Shown: piece by piece, positions 35,176 to 44,569 of the stretch
Layout of the letters: each line of letters begins with the position of its first letter
Position numbering within the stretch: position 1 is the first letter of the stretch
Assembly (NCBI GenBank): GCA_022925895.1
Contig: JAKSYS010000464.1
Coordinates: 1 to 50,515, forward strand
Length of the DNA: 50,515 bases
From: Fragilaria crotonensis
Taxonomy: Eukaryota > Bacillariophyta > Fragilariophyceae > Fragilariales > Fragilariaceae
Direction of reading: 5' to 3'
Translations under genes and position numbers: made by a program
Notes under the pieces: generated by a model
The model's input: the letters and a program-made list of their open reading frames with translations, nothing else
What the model was told of the DNA's origin: nothing
Database searches by the model: none

Positions 35176-36146
35176 ATGCAACAAAAGGGGATAATACTGC
35201 CGCTCCTAATTCTGCTTCAACTGGTTGGGTCCCTCGTTAGAAAGTCCTCGATTGCGGCAGCCTTCACCCCAAGTTTCACAGGAGGAGGATCCTTTCTTTC
35301 TCGACATGAAATGACAAGAATTCGAAATCTCGCAGACCATACAACTGAAACCAAAAATGATAACAATAATGGTGACAACGACAATTCCGACCATCCTCCA
35401 ATGGTGATTGTCTTTGGACGTCCAGTGCGGGCAAGACAACTGTGGCCGACCGCGCCGCTGCACTTCTTCATGAACAGTGCCAAAATAGCAAGGCCAGGAT
35501 CATCGAGGACGATGATGGTGATGAGGGCTGTGCTACCTACGGCAATGATAATGTTGTTCTAGCCCTCGATCTGGATGTTTGTGTCCCACAATGGATGAAG
35601 GATAATTTTGCCAAGGGTTGTATCCAACCTTGGCACAGCGATTGAATTTGCTGAATTGGCATGTGCCCATGTGGAGACAAAACACAAAGAGCACCACCAA
35701 CAGCAACGACTTATAGAGCAATACGAAAATGTCGATGATGCACCGACACCAACAATTCTTATTGTGAGCTTTTCCTTTGTCAATACGGATTTGAGGCATG
35801 CCTTTCGCCAACGATTTCCTCGTGCCCTGTGGGCTCTCGTAGATACGTCCGAGGACGAAGCTCAACGTCGCATCGAAGAACGACGGGGTCATTTTTACAA
35901 GGGTCGTCGTGCTCCCCCACCTCTACAGCAAGGTAATGATGACGCGACGACGGAAATGGCATTTACTACCAGCACCAGTGCAATCAAAAGTACCGGCACT
36001 AGTGGTACAGCGATTCAGGATGAGAACAATTCTGATTGGGAATTTGCTCCGTTACCTTTGATCATTTGATATTGCCAGGAGATGAATCGGTGGAAAGGAA
36101 TGCGGAACGAGTGGTTGATTTGGTACGAACGTCGCTATGGAAATGA
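35176..36146 (+). CDS. Plastid-targeted gluconokinase-like P-loop kinase; frame-disrupted
   Basis: Starts at ATG 35176 with MQQKGIILPLLILLQLVGSL and an ASAFAP-like AAAFTPS motif. The next recognisable block reads VIVFGRP, and after restoring one G missing from a GG pair near 35429 it continues as the P-loop GAGKTTVAD, then LALDLDVCVPQWM. A further frame change near 35620 leads to TILIVSFSFVNTDLR, LVDTSEDEAQRRIEERRGHFYKG, and another near 36050 leads to TFDHLILPGDESVERN, ending at 36146. The R-x-GHF signature and the P-loop fit the gluconokinase/shikimate-kinase-like family of small-molecule kinases; gluconate is the most likely substrate class but is not proven. The middle carries low-complexity Thr/Ser and Asn/Asp inserts. 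Three or four small indels separate otherwise coherent segments, so this is either an inaccurately sequenced gene or a young pseudogene. Confidence 0.5.
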
Positions 36147-36289
36147 GCGTGATAGTATGTGCCTGTGTGATATTAACAGTGAGGCTAAGTGTCAGGTTCA
36201 ATACGCAGATAATGCATTGACTCATAATTTCACAACGCAATTCATAATCCAGCACTCTACGCAACATTATAATACCAATATAGAAATGC

Positions 36290-37540
36290 CTAATAATCTC
36301 GATCTCGCGTAGATGCCATTTTTGGTGGTTGTCCTCCATTGCGGTCCAACAATCCTTGCCATATTTGATGCAATAATAGTAGTTTCCGAGTCTCTTTGGA
36401 CAGTGCCGTCGAACTGGTCATGTACGCGACACGTTCGGATGGTGTTGTGAGATTGGACAGTGCTGCCATGAGCTCATCATGGGCCACCCGTGCTTGTTCC
36501 AATACCAACGTGCGTTCGTCCGAATCCATCTGCAACAATTGTGCCAGCAATGTTTGTTCCAGGGCGGCAGTATCCCGTGCCATACGGACAGTCACATCGT
36601 TGTCTTCGTCGGCATTGTTATCGTTGTTGTTGTCTTGACCTGAACGCACCATTCCATTGGTTTGGGGCATTTCACTATCGTGGTTGGAATTGGAATGCGT
36701 CACAGACACGACCCTAGTAACACCTCCTTGTTCAAAATCATTAAGTTCATCTTGCTGCATGTGCATCGTCGCCACAGCAAGTGCCTGTCGAAGTTGGTGA
36801 ATGGTATCGGTAAAGATTTGTTCCAATTCGGCATCTCCTTCAACGAGACCTTGGAGTTGTTGATTGGCCGTGTCGGCATGATATCCCAAAGCTGTAAAAA
36901 ACAATTTTTGAATATACTGCATTCGTTCATGTGGAAAAACGAATTTTCCGACGACATCAGTGTCATAGAGACGCAATGTGGGATGATTGTTGCCACGAAC
37001 AATGGGACTGGAAAAACGACAGGATAAAAACTCCTGGACGGCGTCCAACTGGACAGCCGCTTGACAGAGACCACAAAAATCCAGAACTGCCGTTCTTGTC
37101 AATGGCGGGGATGAGGATTTTGTGGAACGAACTGACTGTTGCTGTTGATTTTTCAATGCCTGCTGCAACACCAGTCGCGCCAAAGCTTGACGAGCTGCCA
37201 TGGTCATGTTCCGCAACGGTCGTTCCAAATGAGTTGCATAATCCACATGAGTTTCCAAGCTTTGCAATTGGTTCTGGACTTGTTCGACCGTAATGACTTC
37301 TTCGGAATCTGTATCTGTATTATTAGTGGAAGCGGAATATGATATGTTTTGTTGATAATCCTGAACCACACTGGACAATGCCGATTGTTGAGTTTGCAAA
37401 ATGAGAATCCTAAAGTCGCTTAATGTCATAGATGAATTGGAACTATCCCATGACAGTGACACCAATTCCTCGGTGGCTTTCTCAAAGAATGATACCAGAA
37501 GGGCGGTAGGAACGGTTGGAACTGATGGTGCTAATGACAT
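36290..37540 (-). CDS. Helix-rich protein of unknown function
   Basis: A single uninterrupted frame of 416 codons from ATG 37540. It is strongly helical, with Gln-rich stretches (LVLQQALKNQQQQS), a central block with Cys residues (VLDFCGLCQAAVQLDAVQEFLSC), an aromatic PHERMQYIQKLFFTALGYHAD segment, an acidic Asn/Asp linker (DNNNDNNADEDND) and a C-terminal helical region (VLEQARVAHDELMAAL). There is no signal peptide or TM segment. I recognise no family. The long intact frame, absence of repeats and normal composition make it a likely real gene, convergent with the kinase gene 144 bp away. Confidence 0.6.
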   Translation of the reverse strand: MSLAPSVPTVPTALLVSFFEKATEELVSLSWDSSNSSMTLSDFRILILQTQQSALSSVVQDYQQNISYSASTNNTDTDSEEVITVEQVQNQLQSLETHVDYATHLERPLRNMTMAARQALARLVLQQALKNQQQQSVRSTKSSSPPLTRTAVLDFCGLCQAAVQLDAVQEFLSCRFSSPIVRGNNHPTLRLYDTDVVGKFVFPHERMQYIQKLFFTALGYHADTANQQLQGLVEGDAELEQIFTDTIHQLRQALAVATMHMQQDELNDFEQGGVTRVVSVTHSNSNHDSEMPQTNGMVRSGQDNNNDNNADEDNDVTVRMARDTAALEQTLLAQLLQMDSDERTLVLEQARVAHDELMAALSNLTTPSERVAYMTSSTALSKETRKLLLLHQIWQGLLDRNGGQPPKMASTRDRDY

Positions 37541-37907
37541 GGTCAGTGAGAAGCGTGGTTTTGTTTTTCGTTGGAACGATGTTAAGTGATTCTGGTGGCG
37601 ACATGCTGTGCTCTTGTGAAGACGTCGTGAGATTTTGTGCTACGAATACTGGAGTACTCGAGTACTGTACTCCCTACTACTCTTCGTCTGCAATATGTTC
37701 GTACAACGAGTCTATTGTAGTGTATCTTTTAAACGTATCTCTATTCTACTAGTATCTACTAATACTGTAGTATTAGAGTAGACTGTTTCTACGAGGCAAG
37801 GAATGCTGTGCATCCATAAATGATAAAAAATGTAATAATGTGTATAATCTGCACTGGTCACCGCCTCTTCACATAAACGCATATTCATGAATTCATCAAC
37901 TGTTAAT
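37541..37907. other. Intergenic region with palindromic GTACT words
   Basis: About 370 bp without a gene. 37648-37680 is a dense run of GTACTCGAGTAC-like palindromes, and 37735-37790 has CTACTAGTATCTAC and TAGTATTAGAGTAG. It is AT-rich toward the next gene. Confidence 0.35.
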
Positions 37908-38807
37908 CTACGGACTGCAACAAGTCAAGGTAATCTGAGCAGACCCTGCTGTGTTTGCCTGCACAACACATCCTTCTTCACCTGTACTATAGGTGTAACC
38001 GCTTGGGGAGGATGGAAAGGTAACACCACCAGCAATAGATCCAACTTTCCAGAGTGTTTTCGATTGTGCTTGGAAACCAGGAGTAGGAGAAGCCAGAGCG
38101 GTAACCGTGCAATCAAATACTTTTGTATACTGGCCATTGACAATTGGGCAGGACCATCCAGCCCACCCAGTAGACGAATACGCTAACACAGAACTCAACA
38201 CAGTCTGGGGATTCTGGCAGGTGCACGATATGGGAGTGGTCGTTGGAGCGCTCGTTGGAGTGCTCGTTGGGGTGCTCGTTGGAGTGCTCGTTGGAGCGCT
38301 CGTTGGAGCGCTCGTTGGAGTGCTCGTTGGAGTGCTCGTTGGAGTGCTCGTTGGAGTGCTTGTTGGAGTGCTCGTTGGAGTGCTCGTTGGAGCGCTCGTT
38401 GGAGTGCTCGTTGGAGCGCTCGTTGTTGGAGTGCTCGTTGGAGCGCTCGTTGGAGTGCTCGTTGGAGCGCTCGTTGGAGTGCTGGTTGGAGTGCTCGTTG
38501 GAGTGCTGGTTGGAGTGCTCGTTGGAGTGCTGGTTGGAGTGCTCGTTGGAGAGCGCGTTGGAGAGCGCGTTGGAGGGCTCGTTGGAGAGCGCGTTGGAGG
38601 GCGCGTTGGAGAGCGCGTTGGAGGGCTAGTTTTTGCCGCCTTTAGCAAACGCTGTTTGTCTTCATCCCTTCTGATGCTTCCCTTATCAAGCTTGACAGTT
38701 GTGATCCCACCGGGGGTGATGTCACTCTCCTGGGCATTGGTTGTGTCCCCAAGAATGCCGATGGCCGCGACGAATCCAAGGAACAGAGATGGAATGAATA
38801 GCTTCAT
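37908..38807 (-). CDS. Secreted Thr/Pro-rich tandem-repeat protein with C-terminal Cys domain
   Basis: 299 codons from ATG 38807. A signal peptide (MKLFIPSLFLGFVAAIGIL, cleavage near NAQESD) precedes a short charged segment. About 33 tetrapeptide units PT(S)x follow (TPTS, APTS; first RSPT/PPTR variants), then a 90-residue C-terminal domain with several Cys (SCTCQNPQT, GWSCPI, FDCTV, EGCVV, TLTCCSP) and aromatic residues. Such PT/PTS mucin-like linkers are common in diatom secreted and cell-wall-associated proteins and are probable O-glycosylation sites. The Cys domain may bind carbohydrate or silica-associated matrix, which is speculation. One repeat unit is 15 bp instead of 12 (gives TPTTSAP), showing a codon-sized slip. 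Confidence 0.7.
   Translation of the reverse strand: MKLFIPSLFLGFVAAIGILGDTTNAQESDITPGGITTVKLDKGSIRRDEDKQRLLKAAKTSPPTRSPTRPPTRSPTSPPTRSPTRSPTSTPTSTPTSTPTSTPTSTPTSTPTSAPTSTPTSAPTSTPTTSAPTSTPTSAPTSTPTSTPTSTPTSTPTSTPTSTPTSAPTSAPTSTPTSTPTSTPTSAPTTTPISCTCQNPQTVLSSVLAYSSTGWAGWSCPIVNGQYTKVFDCTVTALASPTPGFQAQSKTLWKVGSIAGGVTFPSSPSGYTYSTGEEGCVVQANTAGSAQITLTCCSP
38233..38627. repeat. 12-bp tandem repeat array inside the secreted protein gene
   Basis: About 33 near-identical 12-bp units (GGAGTGCTCGTT and variants GGAGCGCTCGTT, GGAGAGCGCGTT). On the coding (minus) strand they give TPTS/APTS/SPTR. Variation is mostly at two positions. The low divergence toward 38520-38230 suggests recent expansion or concerted change; length polymorphism between alleles is likely. 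Confidence 0.85.
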
Positions 38808-39270
38808 GGTGACTGTGGCTTGTTAGGTTTGAAGTTCTCGAGAATCACAACGAAACGAATCAAAAAGTTCCCAACCGAAATGCGTGAGAAAGAATGTTCT
38901 CTTAGGAGAAGATCGGACCGGGGCGATAGTTTAGAAGAGAAATCCCCGACAACTTTTCCAAAATTATGAGATAAGTTGCTGCAAAAATGAAATGAACGTG
39001 GATTGGTGTTCGCAATTTTTGAAGCGTTCGCATTTCTCACCGGTTCGCTCAGGAACATTCCAACGTAACTTGCAGTAGAAGGCATATGAGAATAGTTTGA
39101 CACCAGCTTGTTCTTGTGTTGACAAATTCTTCTGCTTATGACGATCCCTGAACCCGGAGCTGCCATTCCGAACTCGTATTCGTGCGTATGCTCATCTCTG
39201 AATGAAATGACGTATGCACAGTGCACAGTCGGAAACAAAATTTGGGAACTACCTGGTACTAGTACTACTA
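38808..39270. other. Upstream region of the repeat-protein gene
   Basis: About 460 bp without a supported gene. An open frame crosses it on the minus strand but has no domain and simply extends from the 5' flank. It ends at the CTAG that borders element A. Confidence 0.3.
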
Positions 39271-39274
39271 CTAG

Positions 39275-41879
39275 TGTCTAGCCTCCCGACGGGGTTAATT
39301 AACCCCAAATGGGGTTAATTAACCCCGTATTTGCACATCACAAAAATTGTTCGCAACTACTTGCAAATCTTCCGTTCGACTAGTGTCTAAACGCCCGGGG
39401 GGGTATCTTTAATTAAAGACAAATCTGTCTTTATTTAAAGATGGCCATTTTCGTACGTTTTGCAAGACGGTCAATGTACGTTCGATACCACCATCAACAC
39501 GAAATTCGACATTGACAATGGCCGATTGCCGTCATCAATATCTTGACACATCTACACTAATGATCATAATGTAACATTTAGAACCTATTGATTGTTCACC
39601 ATGGAAGGAGGCTAGGTGGGTATGAAAGTCTAGCTTTCCAGAAAATCATCATTCTCGTGGTGCAGTCCTAAACAGGCTTTCATCGGACAGGAAGTACGAC
39701 CATGTTGACAAGAAGAACTGGCAGACTTGGCATTGTTGACCTGAAAGACAGACAAAGAAGGCAGGGCACTGTCCACTAGCAATTCCCTTCCTCCTCTTGT
39801 TTGATCCCAGGTGACAGACAGTCCCAGTGCTTGGGTCACCAAGCAACTCAAGCTTTCGCAATCGTGCTTCGCTCCTTGCTCGACAACCACTGCACGCAAA
39901 CAGCAATGATTGCAACCTCACCTCTGTCTAAACAGAAGCACAAGAATCATGTTCTCCGTCATCAGATGGGACTGCTGGCGGCAAAGTCAGCATGACATGT
40001 CTAAGCAGAGCAAAGGTAGTGAGAATTCAGGATTCGAAGTAATTTGGAGTTCAACAAATATAACGGATCATCATTGCACTCAAGAATGTCAGCGCCAGAA
40101 CACTGCAATGAATGAACATTTGAGATTGGCCTCCATAGGAACCTACCTCTCAAGAGAACTTCCATGACAAGTGTTGCTCAGCCCATTTGAATCAATGCAT
40201 CAGGGCAAAAGATGAATTCGATACGTTGATTGAGGTCTCAAATGAAATGATCTTACGTAGCCTCCGTAGGGCATGTACCAAAAATATGGTTCCACATCAC
40301 CTTCATTTGCAGTGTCTAACTCACGAAGAGTGAAACTTAGAGATAGTCGTCCGTTACATACCTTCACTTCAGAGAACGTCCAAGACATTTCTTGCGGACC
40401 GTTTGAGTCAATTGGAGTGGACGATGATGAAAGAATGCGGCAAATAAGGCCTCAAACGATGACCTTGTGCATAGAGTGCGTAGGCATGTACTGAAAACGT
40501 GTTATTTTTGACCTTAAAACTCGCCAAGAAAGGGCTCTAGTTTTCCTTTCTAAAGCATAAACCAGGAACTGTCGCTAACTAAGAAACACCCATTTGGCCC
40601 ACAGGGTTTAACTCAATGGAAACACTTTGGCCGTCTTAATTTTGTCAAAAACGAAAAATGAAGAAGTTGAGTAAGGGTCGAAATTGATCTTTAATTAAAG
40701 ATTTCACCAGTGAGCGATCTTTAATTAAAATTTCGGCGTTAGACACTAGAAACTTGGGCAGTGGCTCAAGGACCCCATGATTGTGCATGCCATCAAAGCC
40801 CAGTATCTGTATATTGTTTTCATCGAGAAACAAGAGTTTTCTGCATCGATTTTCTTGACCCTCTGATTTTTTCCTGTCATTTCTGATTTAGACTAGCAGT
40901 AGAAATAATACCCGATGCTACATAAAACTCACTATTCTGACACTCCTTTTGGCCTGCGGTTTGTTTACGCTCATGTCAAATTCAACCAAAAGTAAGGTGA
41001 CTATTGTGTGTCAAATACATTGAAGTATTGTATCTAAACATGAAACTTGTCGGGCGTTCAATATTTAAGTGACAGCAATCAATTAGAGAAAGACATCAAA
41101 CCAGAAAAAAAGCAGAAGAATCCTCGTGTAGAAAAAATACCAAAGTCTACGAAGGAGTAGGTGGTTTCGAATCCCCCGGTTTTAGATAATTCTCATCTAC
41201 ATATAGAAAAAGCTGAGGTGATCATCATCTTCAGTTTACCTTCTATGGTGATGAAGTACTCAGGACATTTGACCAGCTTGAAGAATTCACAAGTATAGGT
41301 TGATCGGAAAAAGGAACCCCAACGGACAATTTCCACACAGAAATCGTGTAGAATTTGTACCAAGCGTTGAAAAAAATTCTCTACTATGACAGATTTTGAA
41401 TTAAGAGTCAGAAGATGATTTCGAAGCGCTCGGCTTAAGGAGTGAGGATGCCAGATACTTCGAAAAGTTGTCGGTCACCGGTCACGCAGTAATGTTTTTT
41501 CAAGGTCTCAATTTGGCTTTGCAGAGTTGAATAAATTTGGACTTCAAAAAAAAACTGTTTTGAAGTTACGTAGAACCTCTACCACACTCTACGCAAGTTT
41601 GCATACCTTTAGTCAGAGACTGATCGGGGATGAAAGACGAAGTATCGCGCTTTTCTTTCACATCAGTGACTTCCACTGAAAACAAAGAAAGGAAAATGGA
41701 TCAAATGGATGCACTTAAGTATCGTCATCTTGCAACATAGATGACTGCAATTGGAGCACTTTTTCTGTGGCCGTGGTATTAAATGTACAGAAAAGCGTCT
41801 TGCACACGTACGAAAATGACAGGGTTAATTAAGGCAATTGACGGGGTTAATTAACCCCAAGGCTCCGGGAGGCTAGACA
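39275..41879 (+). mobile_element. Element A: CTAG-flanked, non-autonomous transposon interrupted by element B
   Basis: The left terminus TGTCTAGCCTCCCG (39275) and right terminus ending CGGGAGGCTAGACA (41879) are inverted repeats, flanked by CTAG at 39271-39274 and 41880-41883. Two GGGGTTAATTAACCCC palindromes lie inside the left end (39291-39306, 39311-39326) and one at the right (41843-41858), with a degenerate half nearby. Without B and one CTAG the element is about 1.24 kb, the same size as A' without C (about 1.23 kb). There is no coding sequence. Its right ~350 bp is shared with A' (inverted) and with the right half of D. Confidence 0.85.
39384..40745 (+). mobile_element. Element B nested in A, with demonstrable empty site in A'
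   Basis: Left end TGTCTAAACGCCC at 39384, right end GGCGTTAGACA at 40745; CTAG occurs on both sides (39380-39383, 40746-40749). The sequence outside, TTCCGTTCGA-CTAG | CTAG-AAACTTGGG, corresponds in the inverted copy A' (about 46752-46768) to TTCCGTTGGACTAGAAACTTGGG with a single CTAG. That is the uninterrupted target, so B inserted with a 4-bp duplication. Subterminal sequences hold ATCTTTAATTAAAGA-type palindromes rather than the GGGG version. No open frame with family features was found; it is presumably non-autonomous. Confidence 0.85.
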
Positions 41880-41883
41880 CTAG

Positions 41884-42139
41884 AAGGCAGGTGAGAATAG
41901 GTTGACACCAGCTTGTTCTTCCGCTCATTTTTGTGTGCCGTGATCCGTGATGCATGTGATGCCGGATGACACCACTCCTGAACCGAGCAAGAATTGTGTA
42001 GTGTGTGCGTGGGGTGAGGGGGGTTTTGTATCTTGTACTTGAAGGTTGATGAGAATAGGTTGCAAAGGCTGTCCCACATATATTAACATTTATGAGCTTC
42101 TCAATATGCATTAACATTTATTCGGCTGTTCCCTATACC
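41884..42139. other. Interval between element A and the hAT-like element
   Basis: About 255 bp without a gene. It contains a GGTGAGAATAGGTTGACACCAGCTTGTTCTT-like stretch (41890-41920) that resembles, in inverted orientation, a segment at 39085-39115 in the flank left of A. This suggests the flanks themselves contain an older repeat into which A inserted. Confidence 0.35.
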
Positions 42140-42493
42140 CAGGGGTGGGCAATTTAGGCGATCCGGCCGGCGCGCCTACCAGCGCCTAAAATAGGTTAAT
42201 TTAGGCGCTTTGTCAGACTTTGATTTAGGCGCAGGGGTTAGGGGTTAGGGGTACGGTACAGTGCCTCCGTGCCAGTACAAAATCGGGTTTAGAAATAACA
42301 ACCGTACTACAGTAGTTGAAATACAGTGAGCTACTGGTACCCACTACTGTTTATCGAAGTACTGTATACTGTATATTTATATATATATACAGCACGATGA
42401 TGAATATGTGCAATAATTTAGGCGCTTTGTCGAAGTCGAATTTAGGCGCCTATGCCCCTTTTTGAAGGCGGCCGCCTTAGAAACCCACCCCTG
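42140..42493 (+). mobile_element. hAT-like non-autonomous element (CAGGGGTGGG termini)
   Basis: Both ends carry CAGGGGTGGG in inverted orientation (42140 and 42493), followed by related subterminal GGCGC motifs: TTTAGGCG...TTTAGGCGC at the left, GCGCCTAT...CGCCTTAG at the right. The motif TTAGGCGC occurs at least five times. Flanking 8-mers are CCTATACC and CCTATCCT, an imperfect duplication. CAGGGG-type termini with 8-bp duplications are typical of hAT transposons. The interior is non-coding and includes a TATATATATATA tract. Confidence 0.6.
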
Positions 42494-43192
42494 CCTATCC
42501 TACTATATTATAAATTAATTGTGTGCGTGTGTGCGTGCGTGCGTCCGTCTGTTACGGAGTATGACCACTCTGGGGTACTGGATCAAATGAATACTGTCTC
42601 ATACTCGGAGTATGATATATGTCATACATGCATACTGGAGTACTCCGTAAGCGATGTCGGTAAGATTTGCATATCGTTAGTTGCGTCAGTCGTCGTCTGT
42701 TACGGAGTATGACCATCTGGGGTCTGCTACTTGCGTATAGTACTGAACTGTACAAACAGTACACACAACCGTGCACAACCCATACCGTACACGTATTCCA
42801 AAAGTCCGACCAATTGGGAGGTACATATGTACACGTTGGACGTTTTGGAAAATATCAGAAGCCACAGCGCCAGCCCGATCCGGCCACATTCAAGGCGAGT
42901 GTGTTCCTCTCGACTAGCCGTATCTTGTGTGTTTTGAAAAAATATACAAGCAGTTTCAGTCTCGTATTCCATATATTCTTCATAGTTAAAAGAACGTTTC
43001 CGCATGATGCTATGATATATATCTTGAATGTACGACAAGGTACCGTAGATACAAGCTCTCTACGAGTACTAGACAGAGTGCCGGAGTGCTGAGTGCTGAG
43101 TCAGGGGGAATGAGCGTTTCTTCTTCCATTGACGGCGTTCCCATTAAATATTTCCACCTGCATTGTAAGGTTCCACTGTAGAAGTACTTGTA
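42494..43192. other. Repeat-rich interval without a gene
   Basis: A (TG/CG) microsatellite lies at 42517-42548. The 19-mer CTGTTACGGAGTATGACCA occurs at 42549-42567 and again at 42697-42715, each followed by CT/TCTGGGGT. GTAC-containing words are frequent. No protein-coding frame with recognisable features was found. Confidence 0.45.
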
Positions 43193-43671
43193 CTCCCTCT
43201 GTCCCATAAAAAACCTCCCAGAACTTTTAACGAGAACACGTTTTCACCGTTACAATCAGTCATTCTGGTGTAGAAAATGATATCAATCCTACGAGCTGAC
43301 CATGCTGGCGCGTTGTGGATAAAAAAATTGCGCGTGGCGGTTATTTCCCCGTTTCGCCAATACCCTAAGTACTTTTGATTTGCAATACGTTCTTTGCATT
43401 GTGTCTTCACGACTTGTCTTGATGTTGCACTTCCCTCGTCAACAAAAGACGAAGAGATGATTCCTGAAGTTCGGTTACTCAAATGTCCTTCTGCTTGGTG
43501 TTTCACCAAAAAACTTGAATGGGCTGATTTTTCTGACTTTGAAATTGAAAAATGAACATTCAAATCATAAAGCCGACATTCACGTTTATTTGAATGACCT
43601 GACGTTTCGGGAGAATGCCAAAATTTTTTCTAAGTAGTGATCTCTCTGGTGTGTTTTTTATGGGACAGAGT
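43193..43671. mobile_element. Stowaway/mariner-like MITE
   Basis: The ends form inverted repeats: CTCCCTCTGTCCCATAAAAA at the left (43193) and, reading inward from the right (43671), ACTCTGTCCCATAAAAAAC. A TA dinucleotide flanks each side (43191-43192 and 43672-43673). The CTCCCT-GTCCCATAA terminus is characteristic of Stowaway-type MITEs moved by mariner transposases. The 479-bp length is at the upper range. A minus-strand open frame covers much of it but its end is encoded by the terminal repeat itself, so I do not call a gene. Confidence 0.65.
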
Positions 43672-44569
43672 TATTGATGTGTATAATTGAAATCTTGAGA
43701 CGAGTGTGGCATTATACCGTATAATACAGTATTATAGTACCAAATGGTATTATACAGCACAACCGTACAGTGATGAGTACCCTACTAGAGTACTGAACAC
43801 ACGGAGCTGTACTACATCATCGTAGAATCCCTCCACGTCAAAAACCAAACGCAGTGCCTTGTTTGCTACAACAGTGCTACAGTGTTGCTGCCACCATCAG
43901 ATACGTTGACTGTTACTCGAGACAACAAAGTGAAGGAATGATTTAACCTTAGAAACCTCCATAACCATGACACTGAATAGTAGTTTTCTTGCTGTTGACT
44001 AGTATTAGTAAGGTAGCTCATCTTGTTCTCCATCATTTACAAAGAGGCATTCATCCGCAATGGTGTCTATTCCACCAGACAAGTCAATCTTATAGTAATC
44101 GAATTCATCGCCAGCATCCTCAACATTGTTCTCCACATCATCAAAGAAAAAATCACCTTCCTCTTCGTCACCTGGCAAATCGAGCTAGCAGAACATTTGC
44201 AGTACTTAGTCTTGGACCCGCCCTCAGGCAGGTATACGGCACCAAAATGAATCCAGATCTCACTCTTACTTTTCATTATAGACAACTCGTTAGTACTCCT
44301 AATGGATTTGTGTGCCTGACGATACAAAAGGCATCAAATTGCTGCCACAAGTTTGGAGTTACTATGCCTGAAACTGCATTCCTCTGATGATTGCTCACGC
44401 ACGCAAATGGTAGCATCACCATATCACCATTAACCCTTAAGGCTAACAAGCATTCCAATTATACAAATATACCATACCAAAAAAACGAGTGTGGTATAAT
44501 ACAGTGGTATAATACCGCGGGTATAATACCCCAATTAAACAAACACATCAATAGACAGAGGGAGTACAG
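43672..44569 (-). pseudogene. Possible relic of a BED-finger transposase (about 44290-44000) in repeat-rich DNA
   Basis: On the minus strand around 44290-44210 there is a KSEIWIHFGAVY...KTKYCKC segment that resembles the first half of a BED zinc finger (W-x-x-F ... C-x-C). A frame change leads into an acidic stretch (LPGDEEEGDFFFDDVENNVEDAGDEFDYY) down to about 44010. BED fingers are typical of hAT transposases. The His pair of the finger was not found, so the call is weak. At 43700-43760 and 44485-44530 lie similar GGTATAATACAG/GTATTATAC tracts that may be ends of another element. Confidence 0.3.

Noticed and set aside
38233..38627. CRISPR-like regular repeats
   Set aside because: The units are contiguous 12-mers without spacers and are in frame within a eukaryotic secreted protein gene.
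38107..38826. Long plus-strand open frames with VGVLVGVL or ECSLECSLE repeats
   Set aside because: They are shadows of the 12-bp array whose biologically sensible frame (signal peptide, PTS repeats, Cys domain) is on the minus strand.
38804..39238. Minus-strand open frame of 144 codons upstream of the repeat protein
   Set aside because: No domain, no signal peptide, odd composition; most likely the 5' flank.
39291..39326. GGGGTTAATTAACCCC as simple TTAA-type piggyBac target duplications
   Set aside because: The palindromes lie inside the terminal TGTCTA repeats, and the empty-site comparison places the duplication at CTAG.
41160..41180. GGTTTCGAATCCCCC, resembling a tRNA B box
   Set aside because: No matching A box, acceptor stem or cloverleaf around it; the copy in A' is diverged.
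43144..43563. 139-codon minus-strand frame inside the Stowaway-like element
   Set aside because: Its end is encoded by the terminal repeat and it has no transposase features.
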